From Bin87 sp964347975 (GTDB lineage: Bacteria; Chloroflexota; Dehalococcoidia; Lucifugimonadales; UBA3495): a stretch of DNA of 64,000 bases. Location: NCBI GenBank assembly GCA_964347975.1, contig CAYGAY010000002.1:1-64000 (forward strand), read 5' to 3'. Of the stretch, positions 8,816 through 16,631 are shown piece by piece (within the stretch, counting starts at the first letter, position 1; each line of letters begins with the position of its first letter). The position numbers were made by a program, and so were the translations under genes. The notes under the pieces are model-generated. The model worked only from the letters and a program-made list of their open reading frames with translations, was not told where the DNA came from and searched no databases.

Positions 8816-9772
8816 ATGTGGCCCTTACTCGCCCTGGGCAGTTCGCTGGCCTTCTGCTTTGTCAGCGTCTGCGACAAGCGTCTGCTGTCTTTCCATCTGA
8901 ACGGCGTCCCGCCGCTATGCCTGTGGTGCGGCGCAACCGGCATTCTTTACGGCTGCTCGCTCCTGGCGGTGGTGGGCATTCCGGGCGGTACGGCATGGCA
9001 GGTCGCCGTGGCTCCGGTGGGCGCCGGGCTGCTGATGGGCGGTTCGGTGGTGTTGCTGTTCCGCGGTCTGCGACTGATGGAGGCGTCGCGGGCCGTAGCG
9101 ATCTCGCAGACCAACCCCATTTACGTCGCGCTGCTGGCGATGCTGTTCCTGGATGAACGGATCGCGTTGCCGCAGTGGGGCGGCATCGGCCTGGTAGTGG
9201 CCGGGGCGGTCTTGATTTCCATCCGCCTGTTTCAGGAGCAACCCTACGGACGCATTGGCGCCGGGGTGAGCGTGCCCAGCCCGGCGGCCCTTGGTTTGCG
9301 CGACCGTGCGACGGGATACGGCCCGGCGCTGCTGTTCGTAAGCGCCATGTGCGCCGCCGGCAGCTTTGTCGCGGCCAAAGCGGCGCTCAACGCCGGATTG
9401 CCCGTTCTTACCGTATTCGCGATACAGCAAGCCACCGTCGGCGCGGTTTTCGCTGTGGTCGGGAGCACTGGCGGTCCTCGCTTGTTGGCTGCGGTACGTC
9501 AACCACGGGTATTGGCGCTGCTCATTTTCGGTGAATCCCTGATGCCGGCAGTATCCATTCTGTTGGGCGTCTATGCGTACAGCCTCGGTCCGGCTTCCCT
9601 GGTGGCCGCAGTGTTGGCGACGCGTCCGTTGTTCGTCTTCATCGCATCCACCCTCCTTTCCCGGATGCGGTGGCAACTGCTGGACGAATCGCTCACTCCG
9701 CGGGCGCTGACCGCAAAAGGAGTCTCAATCGTGATGATCGTCGGTGGGGTTGGAGTGCTGAGCATGGCTTGA
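8816..9772 (+). CDS. EamA/DMT superfamily transporter
   Basis: 318 residues with about ten membrane segments in two homologous halves. The first half has the usual AISQTNPIYVALLAMLFLDE ending, and the second half begins near residue 165 (GPALLFVSAMCAAGSF) and ends SIVMIVGGVGVLSMA. Drug/metabolite transporters of this group usually export amino acids or similar small metabolites. The substrate cannot be inferred. An Lrp-type regulator follows 220 bases downstream on the same strand, a pairing often seen for amino-acid exporters. Confidence 0.85.
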   Translation: MWPLLALGSSLAFCFVSVCDKRLLSFHLNGVPPLCLWCGATGILYGCSLLAVVGIPGGTAWQVAVAPVGAGLLMGGSVVLLFRGLRLMEASRAVAISQTNPIYVALLAMLFLDERIALPQWGGIGLVVAGAVLISIRLFQEQPYGRIGAGVSVPSPAALGLRDRATGYGPALLFVSAMCAAGSFVAAKAALNAGLPVLTVFAIQQATVGAVFAVVGSTGGPRLLAAVRQPRVLALLIFGESLMPAVSILLGVYAYSLGPASLVAAVLATRPLFVFIASTLLSRMRWQLLDESLTPRALTAKGVSIVMIVGGVGVLSMA

Positions 9773-9994
9773 ACGGGGCGCGCTCGGCGGGTGTGAACTC
9801 TCACCTTGATTACGTATATGATGCGCCGACACTGCCAAATTGAAGAAGATTCGTCGCAAATGAAGCGAATAATGTTTATTCAAGCCTGTTTGATAGTTGA
9901 CAACCGACGCCTTAACGAATATCATCAATCCTCGAATATTTGCGCTGCTGGCAGTAGGCTATACCGGCAGATCTCACATGGAGTCAACGCATCA

Positions 9995-10429
9995 ATGGAC
10001 GAACTTGACCTGAAGATAATCGGCATTCTACAGTCTGATGGACGCGCCTCGAACGCCAAAATAGCCCGGGCAGTGGGAGTAAGCGAGGGAACAGTGCGCC
10101 GTCGGCTGCGCCGGCTCATCAAAGAGGACATCGTCCATGTGGTGGCGGTTCCAAACTTGGAGAAGATGGGTTACGGGACCACCGCGTTGATCGGTCTGGA
10201 AACGGGCCCGGGGAAATCAGACGCGGTCGCCGAATCGATCGCGAACCTCGACGAAGCCCACTATGTTGTAGTGGCAACGGGCCCTTATGATGTGTTCGTT
10301 TGGACTGCCCTGGAATCCGCGGAAAGCTTGGGTGATTTCCTGCGCACCCGCATCGGTGTCATCGACGGCGTGCAGAAGACCCAGACCTTCGTGACGCTGT
10401 CCACCAAGAAGCGGTTCACGCGAGTGTAG
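9995..10429 (+). CDS. Lrp/AsnC family transcriptional regulator
   Basis: 144 residues. The winged helix occupies residues 1-60 (DLKIIGILQSDGRASNAKIA, then VSEGTVRRRLRRL as recognition helix). The C-terminal RAM ligand-binding domain follows (ALIGLETGPG, YVVVATGPYDVFVW, THR-like end TLSTKKRF). The start at 9995 gives the normal family length; the frame is open 63 codons further up but that part is not family-like. Likely senses an amino acid or related small molecule. It may control the EamA transporter upstream, which is inference from position only. Confidence 0.85.
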   Translation: MDELDLKIIGILQSDGRASNAKIARAVGVSEGTVRRRLRRLIKEDIVHVVAVPNLEKMGYGTTALIGLETGPGKSDAVAESIANLDEAHYVVVATGPYDVFVWTALESAESLGDFLRTRIGVIDGVQKTQTFVTLSTKKRFTRV

Positions 10430-10475
10430 GCATTACCGCCTCGAAGCAGGAAAAGCACCGGAGATTGACCGCCGC

Positions 10476-10503
10476 TTGCATCGGTTATTCGCCGTGCTAT
10501 AAT
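10476..10503 (+). promoter_or_regulatory. Candidate sigma-70 promoter of the ferredoxin group
   Basis: TTGCAT and a perfect TATAAT (10498-10503) are 16 bases apart, 67 bases before the ferredoxin start, in the gap after the Lrp gene. Prediction from pattern only. Confidence 0.5.
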
Positions 10504-10570
10504 TTTACAATCCGCAAACGGCACATCCGACACCTGCCACCCACCACACCAAAACCGAGGGAAAGCCGCT

Positions 10571-10813
10571 ATGACCTACATCATTACCGAGCCATGCGTG
10601 GGCGTGAAAGACGCCGCATGCGTGGACGTATGTCCGGTGGACTGCATCTACACCACGGACGATGACGATATGTACTTCATCAGCCCCGATGAGTGCATCG
10701 ATTGCGCCGCCTGTGAACCCGTGTGTCCCGTAACGGCCATCTTTGCGGAAGAAGCCGTGCCGGCGATGTACGAGGAATACATCAAGATCAACTACGACTA
10801 CTTCGAGAAGTAG
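10571..10813 (+). CDS. Seven-iron type ferredoxin (3Fe-4S and 4Fe-4S)
   Basis: 80 residues. The first cluster region reads CVGVKDAACVDVCPVDC (C-x7-C-x3-CP), as in FdxA-type seven-iron ferredoxins, and the second reads CIDCAACEPVCP. The pattern predicts one 3Fe-4S and one 4Fe-4S cluster. The C-terminus is acidic and aromatic (NYDYFEK), as is usual. It acts as a soluble low-potential electron carrier. Its own promoter candidate lies upstream and a strong hairpin follows. It precedes a [2Fe-2S]-domain protein and aconitase on the same strand. Confidence 0.9.
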   Translation: MTYIITEPCVGVKDAACVDVCPVDCIYTTDDDDMYFISPDECIDCAACEPVCPVTAIFAEEAVPAMYEEYIKINYDYFEK

Positions 10814-10837
10814 TCATTGCGCCGCCCATCGAACCCG

Positions 10838-10864
10838 TGCGCCCGGCCCCGGTAGCCGGGCGCA
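10838..10864 (+). terminator. Hairpin after the ferredoxin gene
   Basis: A 9-bp perfect stem (TGCGCCCGG and complement) with a 9-base loop, followed by AATTT. It could terminate or attenuate transcription before the [2Fe-2S] gene 26 bases later. Confidence 0.5.
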
Positions 10865-10889
10865 AATTTAACAGGCAGCGATTCATCCC

Positions 10890-11726
10890 ATGACTATCTC
10901 AAACGGCCGGCAAAAAGCGCGTCCCGACCTGCGTATCATCGTCTGTACGGACGAATACGGCTGTGGACGTTGGTATCACAGGGGGCGGGCGGCGGACGAA
11001 GTGCTGCGGCAACTCCGGGAAGCGGCGAGCCCCCTGGGCGATTCGCGAGCCCAAGTCACAACCGCTGGGTGTATTCTGGGCTGCACGTTTGGCCCCAGGT
11101 TCGATGTGGTACGGCGATGGTCCGGCGAGAAGGTCCTTTACGGGTCCATTTCGGGCGCTGCCACTATCACTCGACGTGGACGAGTCAACTTTGCGCCGAT
11201 TCCCGCCGACCTGGGGCAGGTGGTGGCGGACAATCTGCCCGAAAGCGCGCCGCTGCTGACGGAACTGAACGCCGTCCGGCCTACGGCGGACATCGACCTG
11301 CTGCGCCGGATTCTGCTGGATTGCAGCCGGGGGGTTGGCGACGCCGGCGTTGGTCTCGGCGAGGCCGTGGTCATGGCGCACAACCCGGCGGTCACCGTCT
11401 CCATACCCGCGACGCTGGCGAACTTGCAGTTGTTGGACGGCAACGGCCGGCCCGATGACGGCGGCGACATTGCCGTGCTGGTTACGGACGGGGACGGACG
11501 CATCGCGTTGCAGTTGAGCCGGATTCGCCAGCTGGAGTTCATGCACCGCACCCTGGGCAACGGGATGCCCAGCTATGCCATCTGGCTCCGCGATGGCGAT
11601 TTGGAAACCGTGTATCGCATCTACCTGCGGCGTTCAGAGAACGAGGACAGCAATCCTTTGCGCCATGCCATGTTCATGGCATTGGTGGAAAAGTACGGGT
11701 CCGTGGTCAACCTTGAGGAGGATTGA
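10890..11726 (+). CDS. Thioredoxin-like [2Fe-2S] ferredoxin domain protein with unknown C-terminal domain
   Basis: 278 residues. Residues 16-95 read VCTDEYGCGRW, then TAGCILGCTFGPR, the C-x5-C plus C-x3-C arrangement of thioredoxin-fold [2Fe-2S] ferredoxins, with the usual Gly-Pro after the last Cys. The remaining 180 residues (ATLANLQLLDGNGRP, YAIWLRDGDLETVYRIY) are not recognised and may be a sensor or binding domain. It ends seven bases before aconitase, so the two are co-expressed and probably work together, for instance in cluster delivery or redox sensing. That function is a guess. Confidence 0.65.
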   Translation: MTISNGRQKARPDLRIIVCTDEYGCGRWYHRGRAADEVLRQLREAASPLGDSRAQVTTAGCILGCTFGPRFDVVRRWSGEKVLYGSISGAATITRRGRVNFAPIPADLGQVVADNLPESAPLLTELNAVRPTADIDLLRRILLDCSRGVGDAGVGLGEAVVMAHNPAVTVSIPATLANLQLLDGNGRPDDGGDIAVLVTDGDGRIALQLSRIRQLEFMHRTLGNGMPSYAIWLRDGDLETVYRIYLRRSENEDSNPLRHAMFMALVEKYGSVVNLEED

Positions 11727-11732
11727 AAAACG

Positions 11733-14015
11733 ATGAGCAACGTTGATTCCACGCCGGAATTCGTACGCGAAGCGTACCGGAAGATGGACGAAAAACTGTC
11801 GGAGGTCAGAGCCAGGCTGAACCGCCCTTTGACCTTGGCCGAGAAGTTGCTGCTGTCGCATCTTGACGATGTTGGCGAGGCCGACTTGCGACCGGGCGAC
11901 AGCTACATCAACCTGCGGCCCGACCGGGTGGCCCACCAGGACGTAACCGGACAGATGGCGATCTTGCAGTTCATGCAATCGGGACGCGAACGGGTCGCCG
12001 TGCCCACGACGGTGCACTGTGACCATCTTATTCAGGCTCGCGTCGGGGCGTCGTCGGACTTGCAGGACGCTCTGAATGAGAGCAACGAAGTCTATCAGTT
12101 CCTGGAGTCGGCCAGCCGCCGCTTTGGCATGGGCTTCTGGAAGCCCGGCTCCGGCATAATTCACCAGGTGGTGCTGGAAAAGTACGCCTTCCCCGGCGCG
12201 TTGATTATCGGCACCGACTCTCACACGGTGAACGGCGGCGGATTGGGAGCTCTGGCCATTGGCGTGGGCGGCGCGGACGCCGCAGACGTGATGGCCGGCC
12301 TCCCCTGGGAAGTGCGTTACCCACGCATCATTGGCGTGAAGCTCACGGGAGCGATGAACGGTTGGACGGCGCCCAAGGACGTCATCATCAAGCTGGCGTA
12401 CGAGCTGACCGTGTCCGGTGGCACCAATGCCATCATCGAATACTTCGGACCCGGCGCCGCATCCATCTCTGCCACCGGCAAAGGCACCATCTGCAACATG
12501 GGAGCCGAGTTGGGCGCGACGGGAGACGTGTTCCCTTATGACGAGCGAATGGCCACCTATCTGCGCGCCACCGGCCGGGGCGAATTGGTGGACATTGCGG
12601 AAGAATACGTCCATCTGCTCCAGTCCGATCCCGAAGTCGAACAGCAGCCGGAACAGTTCTATGACCAGATCGTTGAAATAGACCTGTCCACGCTTGAACC
12701 GCACGTCACCGGACCACATTCTCCCGACCGGGCGCGGCCCATTTCACAATTGGCCGCGGAAATGGAAAGCGAAGGCTTCCCGGAAACGGTGTCGGTCGCC
12801 CTGGTGGGAAGTTGCACCAACTCCTCCTACGAGGACATGGAACGGTGCGCCGACGTGGCCCGGCAAGCCGCCGCCCGCGGAGTTTCCGCCGCGTCGGGAT
12901 TGTTGGTAACGCCCGGTTCAGAGCAGGTTCGCGCCACCATCGAGCGAGACGGGCAGCAGGCTGCGCTGGAGTCCATCGGCGCCACCGTGCTGGCCAACGC
13001 CTGCGGACCGTGCATTGGTCAGTGGAACCGGCCGGAAGCGCGGGGCACCGACAACAGCATCGTCACCTCCTACAACCGCAACTTCCCCAGCCGGAACGAT
13101 GGCAACGCCGGCACCATGAACTTCATTGCCAGCCCTGAAATTGCCATCGCCATGGGCTTGGGTGGACGCCTGAGCTTCAACCCGCTTACGGATCCGCTGG
13201 TTGACGCTGACGGCAACGAATTCATGCTGCAACCTCCGACGGAAGCCCCCGAAGTGCCGCCCACCGGCTTTGATCCCGGCGCAGACATGTACATCGACCC
13301 ACCGGAAGACGGAAGCGACGTTGAAGTTCGCGTTGACCCTAGCAGCAATCGTCTTCAGGTTTTGGAGCCCTGGGAGCCGTGGGATGGCAACGACTTCGAA
13401 GATATACCCGTCCTGGTGAAAACAGAGGGCAAAACAACCACAGACTCAATTTCGCCGGCCGGGCCGTGGCTGCGTTTCCGAGGGCACCTGAACAACCTGA
13501 GCGACAATATGTTCCTCGGCGCCAACAATGCGTACACCGACGAAACCGGCACCGGCAAGAACCAGCTCTCCGGTGAGGAGATCATGCCGATACCGGAGAT
13601 TGCGCGCGCCTACAGCGCCCAGGGCATTCGGTGGGTCGCCGTCGGCGACGAGAACTATGGCGAGGGTTCCAGCCGGGAACACGCCGCCCTGTCGCCCCGG
13701 ATGCTGGGAGCCGCGGCCATCATCACCCGCAGTTTTGCCCGGATCCACGAGTCCAACCTGAAGAAGCAGGGCCTCCTGCCGCTCACTTTCGAGGACCCGG
13801 CAGACTGGGACCGGGTTCTGGAAGACGACCGCATGAGCCTCACGGGCTTGAACGAGCTGGCCCCCGACCGCCCGGTGCAAGCGGTCCTGAAGCACGCTGA
13901 CGGCAGTGAGGAGACCCTCAATCTTCGCCACACGCTGAACGATGCCCAGATCGCCTGGTTCAGGGCCGGCAGCGCGATGAACCATATGAAGAACCTGGAG
14001 GAGGCGGGAGGATGA
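11733..14015 (+). CDS. acn: Aconitate hydratase, mitochondrial-type
   Basis: 760 residues, the length of the mitochondrial-type branch rather than the 890-residue AcnA type. Cluster ligands are Cys in LVGSCTNSSYEDM and both Cys in ANACGPCIGQW. TDSHTVNGGGLG and GDENYGEGSSREHAAL are the substrate-binding loops, and the swivel domain begins near residue 560. It isomerises citrate and isocitrate in the TCA cycle through a 4Fe-4S cluster. The ATG is seven bases after the [2Fe-2S] protein. A hairpin repeat follows the stop and separates it from the convergent gene. Confidence 0.93.
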   Translation: MSNVDSTPEFVREAYRKMDEKLSEVRARLNRPLTLAEKLLLSHLDDVGEADLRPGDSYINLRPDRVAHQDVTGQMAILQFMQSGRERVAVPTTVHCDHLIQARVGASSDLQDALNESNEVYQFLESASRRFGMGFWKPGSGIIHQVVLEKYAFPGALIIGTDSHTVNGGGLGALAIGVGGADAADVMAGLPWEVRYPRIIGVKLTGAMNGWTAPKDVIIKLAYELTVSGGTNAIIEYFGPGAASISATGKGTICNMGAELGATGDVFPYDERMATYLRATGRGELVDIAEEYVHLLQSDPEVEQQPEQFYDQIVEIDLSTLEPHVTGPHSPDRARPISQLAAEMESEGFPETVSVALVGSCTNSSYEDMERCADVARQAAARGVSAASGLLVTPGSEQVRATIERDGQQAALESIGATVLANACGPCIGQWNRPEARGTDNSIVTSYNRNFPSRNDGNAGTMNFIASPEIAIAMGLGGRLSFNPLTDPLVDADGNEFMLQPPTEAPEVPPTGFDPGADMYIDPPEDGSDVEVRVDPSSNRLQVLEPWEPWDGNDFEDIPVLVKTEGKTTTDSISPAGPWLRFRGHLNNLSDNMFLGANNAYTDETGTGKNQLSGEEIMPIPEIARAYSAQGIRWVAVGDENYGEGSSREHAALSPRMLGAAAIITRSFARIHESNLKKQGLLPLTFEDPADWDRVLEDDRMSLTGLNELAPDRPVQAVLKHADGSEETLNLRHTLNDAQIAWFRAGSAMNHMKNLEEAGG

Positions 14016-14040
14016 CCTCCCCGTCGGAGTAGGGCTGTTG

Positions 14041-14067
14041 CAGGGGCAGGTTTCAAACCTGCCCCTG
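14041..14067. repeat. Intergenic hairpin repeat (CAGGGGCAGGTTT type)
   Basis: Perfect 13-bp arms (CAGGGGCAGGTTT and complement) around a single base, between two convergent genes, where it can end transcription from both sides. Almost the same arm occurs at 19813-19841. Confidence 0.8.
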
Positions 14068-14072
14068 TTACG

Positions 14073-15788
14073 TCACGCTGGAGACTGAACCTTCGTCATC
14101 TCGTCCAGTTGAGCGGCCAGCACCGGCAGCAGCCGCTCCAGTTGCGCGCGGTTCACCTCACCCATCAGGCAGATTTGCAGCCAGTTGCGCTGGCGCAGGT
14201 AACCGCTGGCGTAGGATGTGTAAAAACCCTGAGCTTCGAGGGCCCGGCCCAACTGCCCGGCGTCAATCGTGTCGGACGGCAATGCAATCGTCGTAACGGC
14301 TCCCATGCTCTCCGCCGCGGAGGGTAGCAGGGTCAGGCCCATAGCATGGAGCTGCTGACGCACCCAGCGGCCATCGGCGTCAATCTGCGCCCGTAGCGCC
14401 TCCGTCTGGCGGGCAAGGCCGGCGGCCAGAGCGGACAGCAGGTTGGACGACAGGGTGAATGGTACCGCGCCGCTATCCTCGCCGGCGCAGTACAGCCCCA
14501 AGTCCAGATAGCGGGGCAGATTTCCGTCGGATTGAGGGCGCCGGTCGCAGAACACCAAGCCCAGGCCGGGGTAGGCCGCCAGGGCCTTGCCACTGGCCCC
14601 GCTGGCCAGCCACACGCCCCGCAGGTCGACCGGCGTGGCGGCGATGCTGCTGATGCAGTCCAAGGCCAGGCGGGTATTGTGCCGTTGGCACAAGGCTTTG
14701 AGCCGGGACAGGTCGGCCAGGGCGCCGGTGGAGGTTTCGCAATGCACCGTCCACAGCCAGCCGCCGGGATGAGTAGCCACTGCCTGCTCTATTCGGGCGT
14801 AGTCCAGCGGCGCGCCCCATTCGTGTTGCACCGGCGTATAGCGCAAGCTCATGCGGTTGGCGTGGTCGAGCAGGCGTTCTCCAAATTCGCCGGCGGTAAC
14901 AATCACTCCTCCGGCATTCAGACGCGACAATTGGCCCGCCACCACGTCGTTGGCCAAAGTGCCGGAACCTACCATGACGGCGCAGTAACTGGCTCCGGTG
15001 AGATCGCAAAGCTGCTGCCGCACATTTTGCATCAACCGGGCGAATTCAGGGGACCGGTGGGACAACGGGGGCTGTTGGAAAGCTGCGACCACCTCGGCCG
15101 GCATCGCCACCGGCCCTGGGGTAAGGATCACCGGTTCTCCGGCCGGCGCATCAACATTGTCATGAAACAAACCGGCGAACTCAGCCCCTACGTTGCCCAC
15201 CGGGCGGTACATCGGCTGATAGGGAGCATGGTCATCTCCCACCACCGGGCCGAATGGCACAAACCCGATATGCCGGTACAGGTGTTGCTGGGAGACCCGA
15301 CCGGACATCACGACGTAATCATAACCGCCATCCTGGCAATGACGCGCCATCATTGTGAGGAGCCCGGTCAAAACCCGCGTCCGCCGCATATCGGGACGGA
15401 CGGCCAGCAGGCGCACTTCGCAAACCCGCGATCCCTCCGCCTGGGGCAGATACGATTCCAACCGGCCGAGTTTTTCATCGAGGGAGAAAGGTCGCCGGTC
15501 GCGGACGCAGATCATGCCGACCAGGTCCTGCTCCCGACGACAAATGAAGTAGGTGTTTTCGGCGTGGAAACGATCAACCAATACTCGATCATCGTTGGAC
15601 GGATGTTGAGGCACTTCCTCGACGAAGGAAGCGTAATTCAACTGGAAAATCTCTTCAAACTCCCAGGGCTCATCAGCCTGCTTGAACACCAGAGTCGGGT
15701 CGCCGGCTCCGTTACGCGCGGGCGACAGGCCGTCGCAAGCCGACGATGCGGCGGCATAGGCGGCGCTGTTTTTTCCTATCATTTCCAT
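14073..15788 (-). CDS. GNAT acetyltransferase fused to a class V aminotransferase
   Basis: 571 residues in two parts. Residues 32-200 form a GNAT domain (TYFICRREQDLVGMICVRD, then VCEVRLLAVRPDMRRTRVL as the acyl-CoA loop). Residues 218-565 form a fold-type I, class V aminotransferase of the alanine-glyoxylate or 2-aminoethylphosphonate type: TPGPVAMP, LSHRSPEF, MVGSGTLAND, and Lys401 in ASGKALAAYPGLG as the PLP lysine. A fused enzyme could transaminate an oxo acid and acylate the amine. The order of action and the substrate are unknown. It is convergent with aconitase and divergent from the VOC gene. Confidence 0.85.
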   Translation of the reverse strand: MEMIGKNSAAYAAASSACDGLSPARNGAGDPTLVFKQADEPWEFEEIFQLNYASFVEEVPQHPSNDDRVLVDRFHAENTYFICRREQDLVGMICVRDRRPFSLDEKLGRLESYLPQAEGSRVCEVRLLAVRPDMRRTRVLTGLLTMMARHCQDGGYDYVVMSGRVSQQHLYRHIGFVPFGPVVGDDHAPYQPMYRPVGNVGAEFAGLFHDNVDAPAGEPVILTPGPVAMPAEVVAAFQQPPLSHRSPEFARLMQNVRQQLCDLTGASYCAVMVGSGTLANDVVAGQLSRLNAGGVIVTAGEFGERLLDHANRMSLRYTPVQHEWGAPLDYARIEQAVATHPGGWLWTVHCETSTGALADLSRLKALCQRHNTRLALDCISSIAATPVDLRGVWLASGASGKALAAYPGLGLVFCDRRPQSDGNLPRYLDLGLYCAGEDSGAVPFTLSSNLLSALAAGLARQTEALRAQIDADGRWVRQQLHAMGLTLLPSAAESMGAVTTIALPSDTIDAGQLGRALEAQGFYTSYASGYLRQRNWLQICLMGEVNRAQLERLLPVLAAQLDEMTKVQSPA

Positions 15789-15893
15789 GGGCGACGGATG
15801 ATTACCCGGTTACGGCGACAACGATATTATACTAGGCCAGGTGGACTAGGGGCCGTCAGATTACAAAGCTGGTTTTACCATAAATTGGCGCGA

Positions 15894-15922
15894 TGCACAC
15901 CATAGTTGATGTGCGATATAAT
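15894..15922 (+). promoter_or_regulatory. Candidate promoter of the VOC gene
   Basis: TGCACA, 17 bases, TATAAT, 42 bases ahead of the start codon. Pattern-based call. Confidence 0.5.
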
Positions 15923-15964
15923 GCGCCTAACGCCAATCTCAACCAACGCATAAGGAGGCAACCC

Positions 15965-16453
15965 ATGGCTTACACCCCAAAGCAGTTGGGCCATCTGGTC
16001 ATCAAGGTGCGCGACCTGGACCGCAGCGTCGATTTTTACACCAACGTCCTGGGACTCACCGTGATGACGGGCCGTCCCGGCGGAATGACTTTCCTCTCGG
16101 CCGATACCACGATGTCCCACGAATTGGCCTTGATCCCCTTGGGCATGGACGCCCCCGGCCCCGAAGACCGACGGGTGGGCATGGCGCACATGGCCTGGCA
16201 GATGAACTCTTTCCGCGATCTGAAAGAGTTGTATCAGCGGTGCAAGGATCATGGTGTCCGCATCAAGCGTTTGGGCGACCACGGCATTTCGATGGGCGTG
16301 TACATTTATGATCCGGACGACAACGAGATCGAGGTGTACTACGAGTCGCCCGAATCGGAATGGGGCAACAAGGACGGATTCCTGTTTGAAGGGAACTTCC
16401 CGTGGCAGCTTGATCCCATCGAAGAGCCGGCGGCAGTTGGCGACGACGATTAA
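15965..16453 (+). CDS. VOC family (glyoxalase/extradiol dioxygenase-like) protein
   Basis: 162 residues with two beta-alpha-beta-beta-beta modules. QLGHLVIKVRDLDRSVDFYTN carries the first metal-ligand His, AHMAWQMNSF the second and DPDDNEIEVYY the Glu ligand, so a divalent-metal site seems complete. The family includes extradiol ring-cleaving dioxygenases and glyoxalases, and the long C-terminal tail (NFPWQLDPIEEP) recalls dioxygenase-like members. AAGGAGG precedes the ATG. It appears monocistronic, with its own promoter and a hairpin repeat directly after it. The substrate is not evident. Confidence 0.8.
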   Translation: MAYTPKQLGHLVIKVRDLDRSVDFYTNVLGLTVMTGRPGGMTFLSADTTMSHELALIPLGMDAPGPEDRRVGMAHMAWQMNSFRDLKELYQRCKDHGVRIKRLGDHGISMGVYIYDPDDNEIEVYYESPESEWGNKDGFLFEGNFPWQLDPIEEPAAVGDDD

Positions 16454-16480
16454 CTGACCCAGCAAGAATCCACCAGGTGA

Positions 16481-16510
16481 TGCAGGGGCGAATGATTATT
16501 CGCCCCTGCA
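16481..16510. repeat. Hairpin repeat (TGCAGGGGCGAAT type)
   Basis: Perfect 13-bp arms around GATT, between the VOC gene and nadB. The core GGGGCGAAT...ATTCGCCCC recurs at 48597-48626. A family of dispersed extragenic palindromes is likely. Here it can also act as a terminator. Confidence 0.8.
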
Positions 16511-16631
16511 GGCATATGCCGGTTTGATAACGGATCCAACCCGCGGCGCGAGCCAGACACCGCCGGATCTTAGTCCGCCCAGGACCGGTATTCTCCCAAC
16601 GGACCGGATCGCAAAAAGAGGACGTGGCACT

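Noticed and set aside
7459..15788. Phosphonate pathway built from the PEP-mutase family gene and the AEP-transaminase-like fusion
   Set aside because: The first enzyme has the lyase-type KKCG loop, the two genes are 5.7 kb apart on opposite strands, and no phosphonopyruvate decarboxylase is present.
14532..15905. Plus-strand ORF of 457 codons
   Set aside because: It lies fully antisense to the GNAT-aminotransferase fusion, whose motifs are complete; the translation is Arg/Gly-rich without any family feature.
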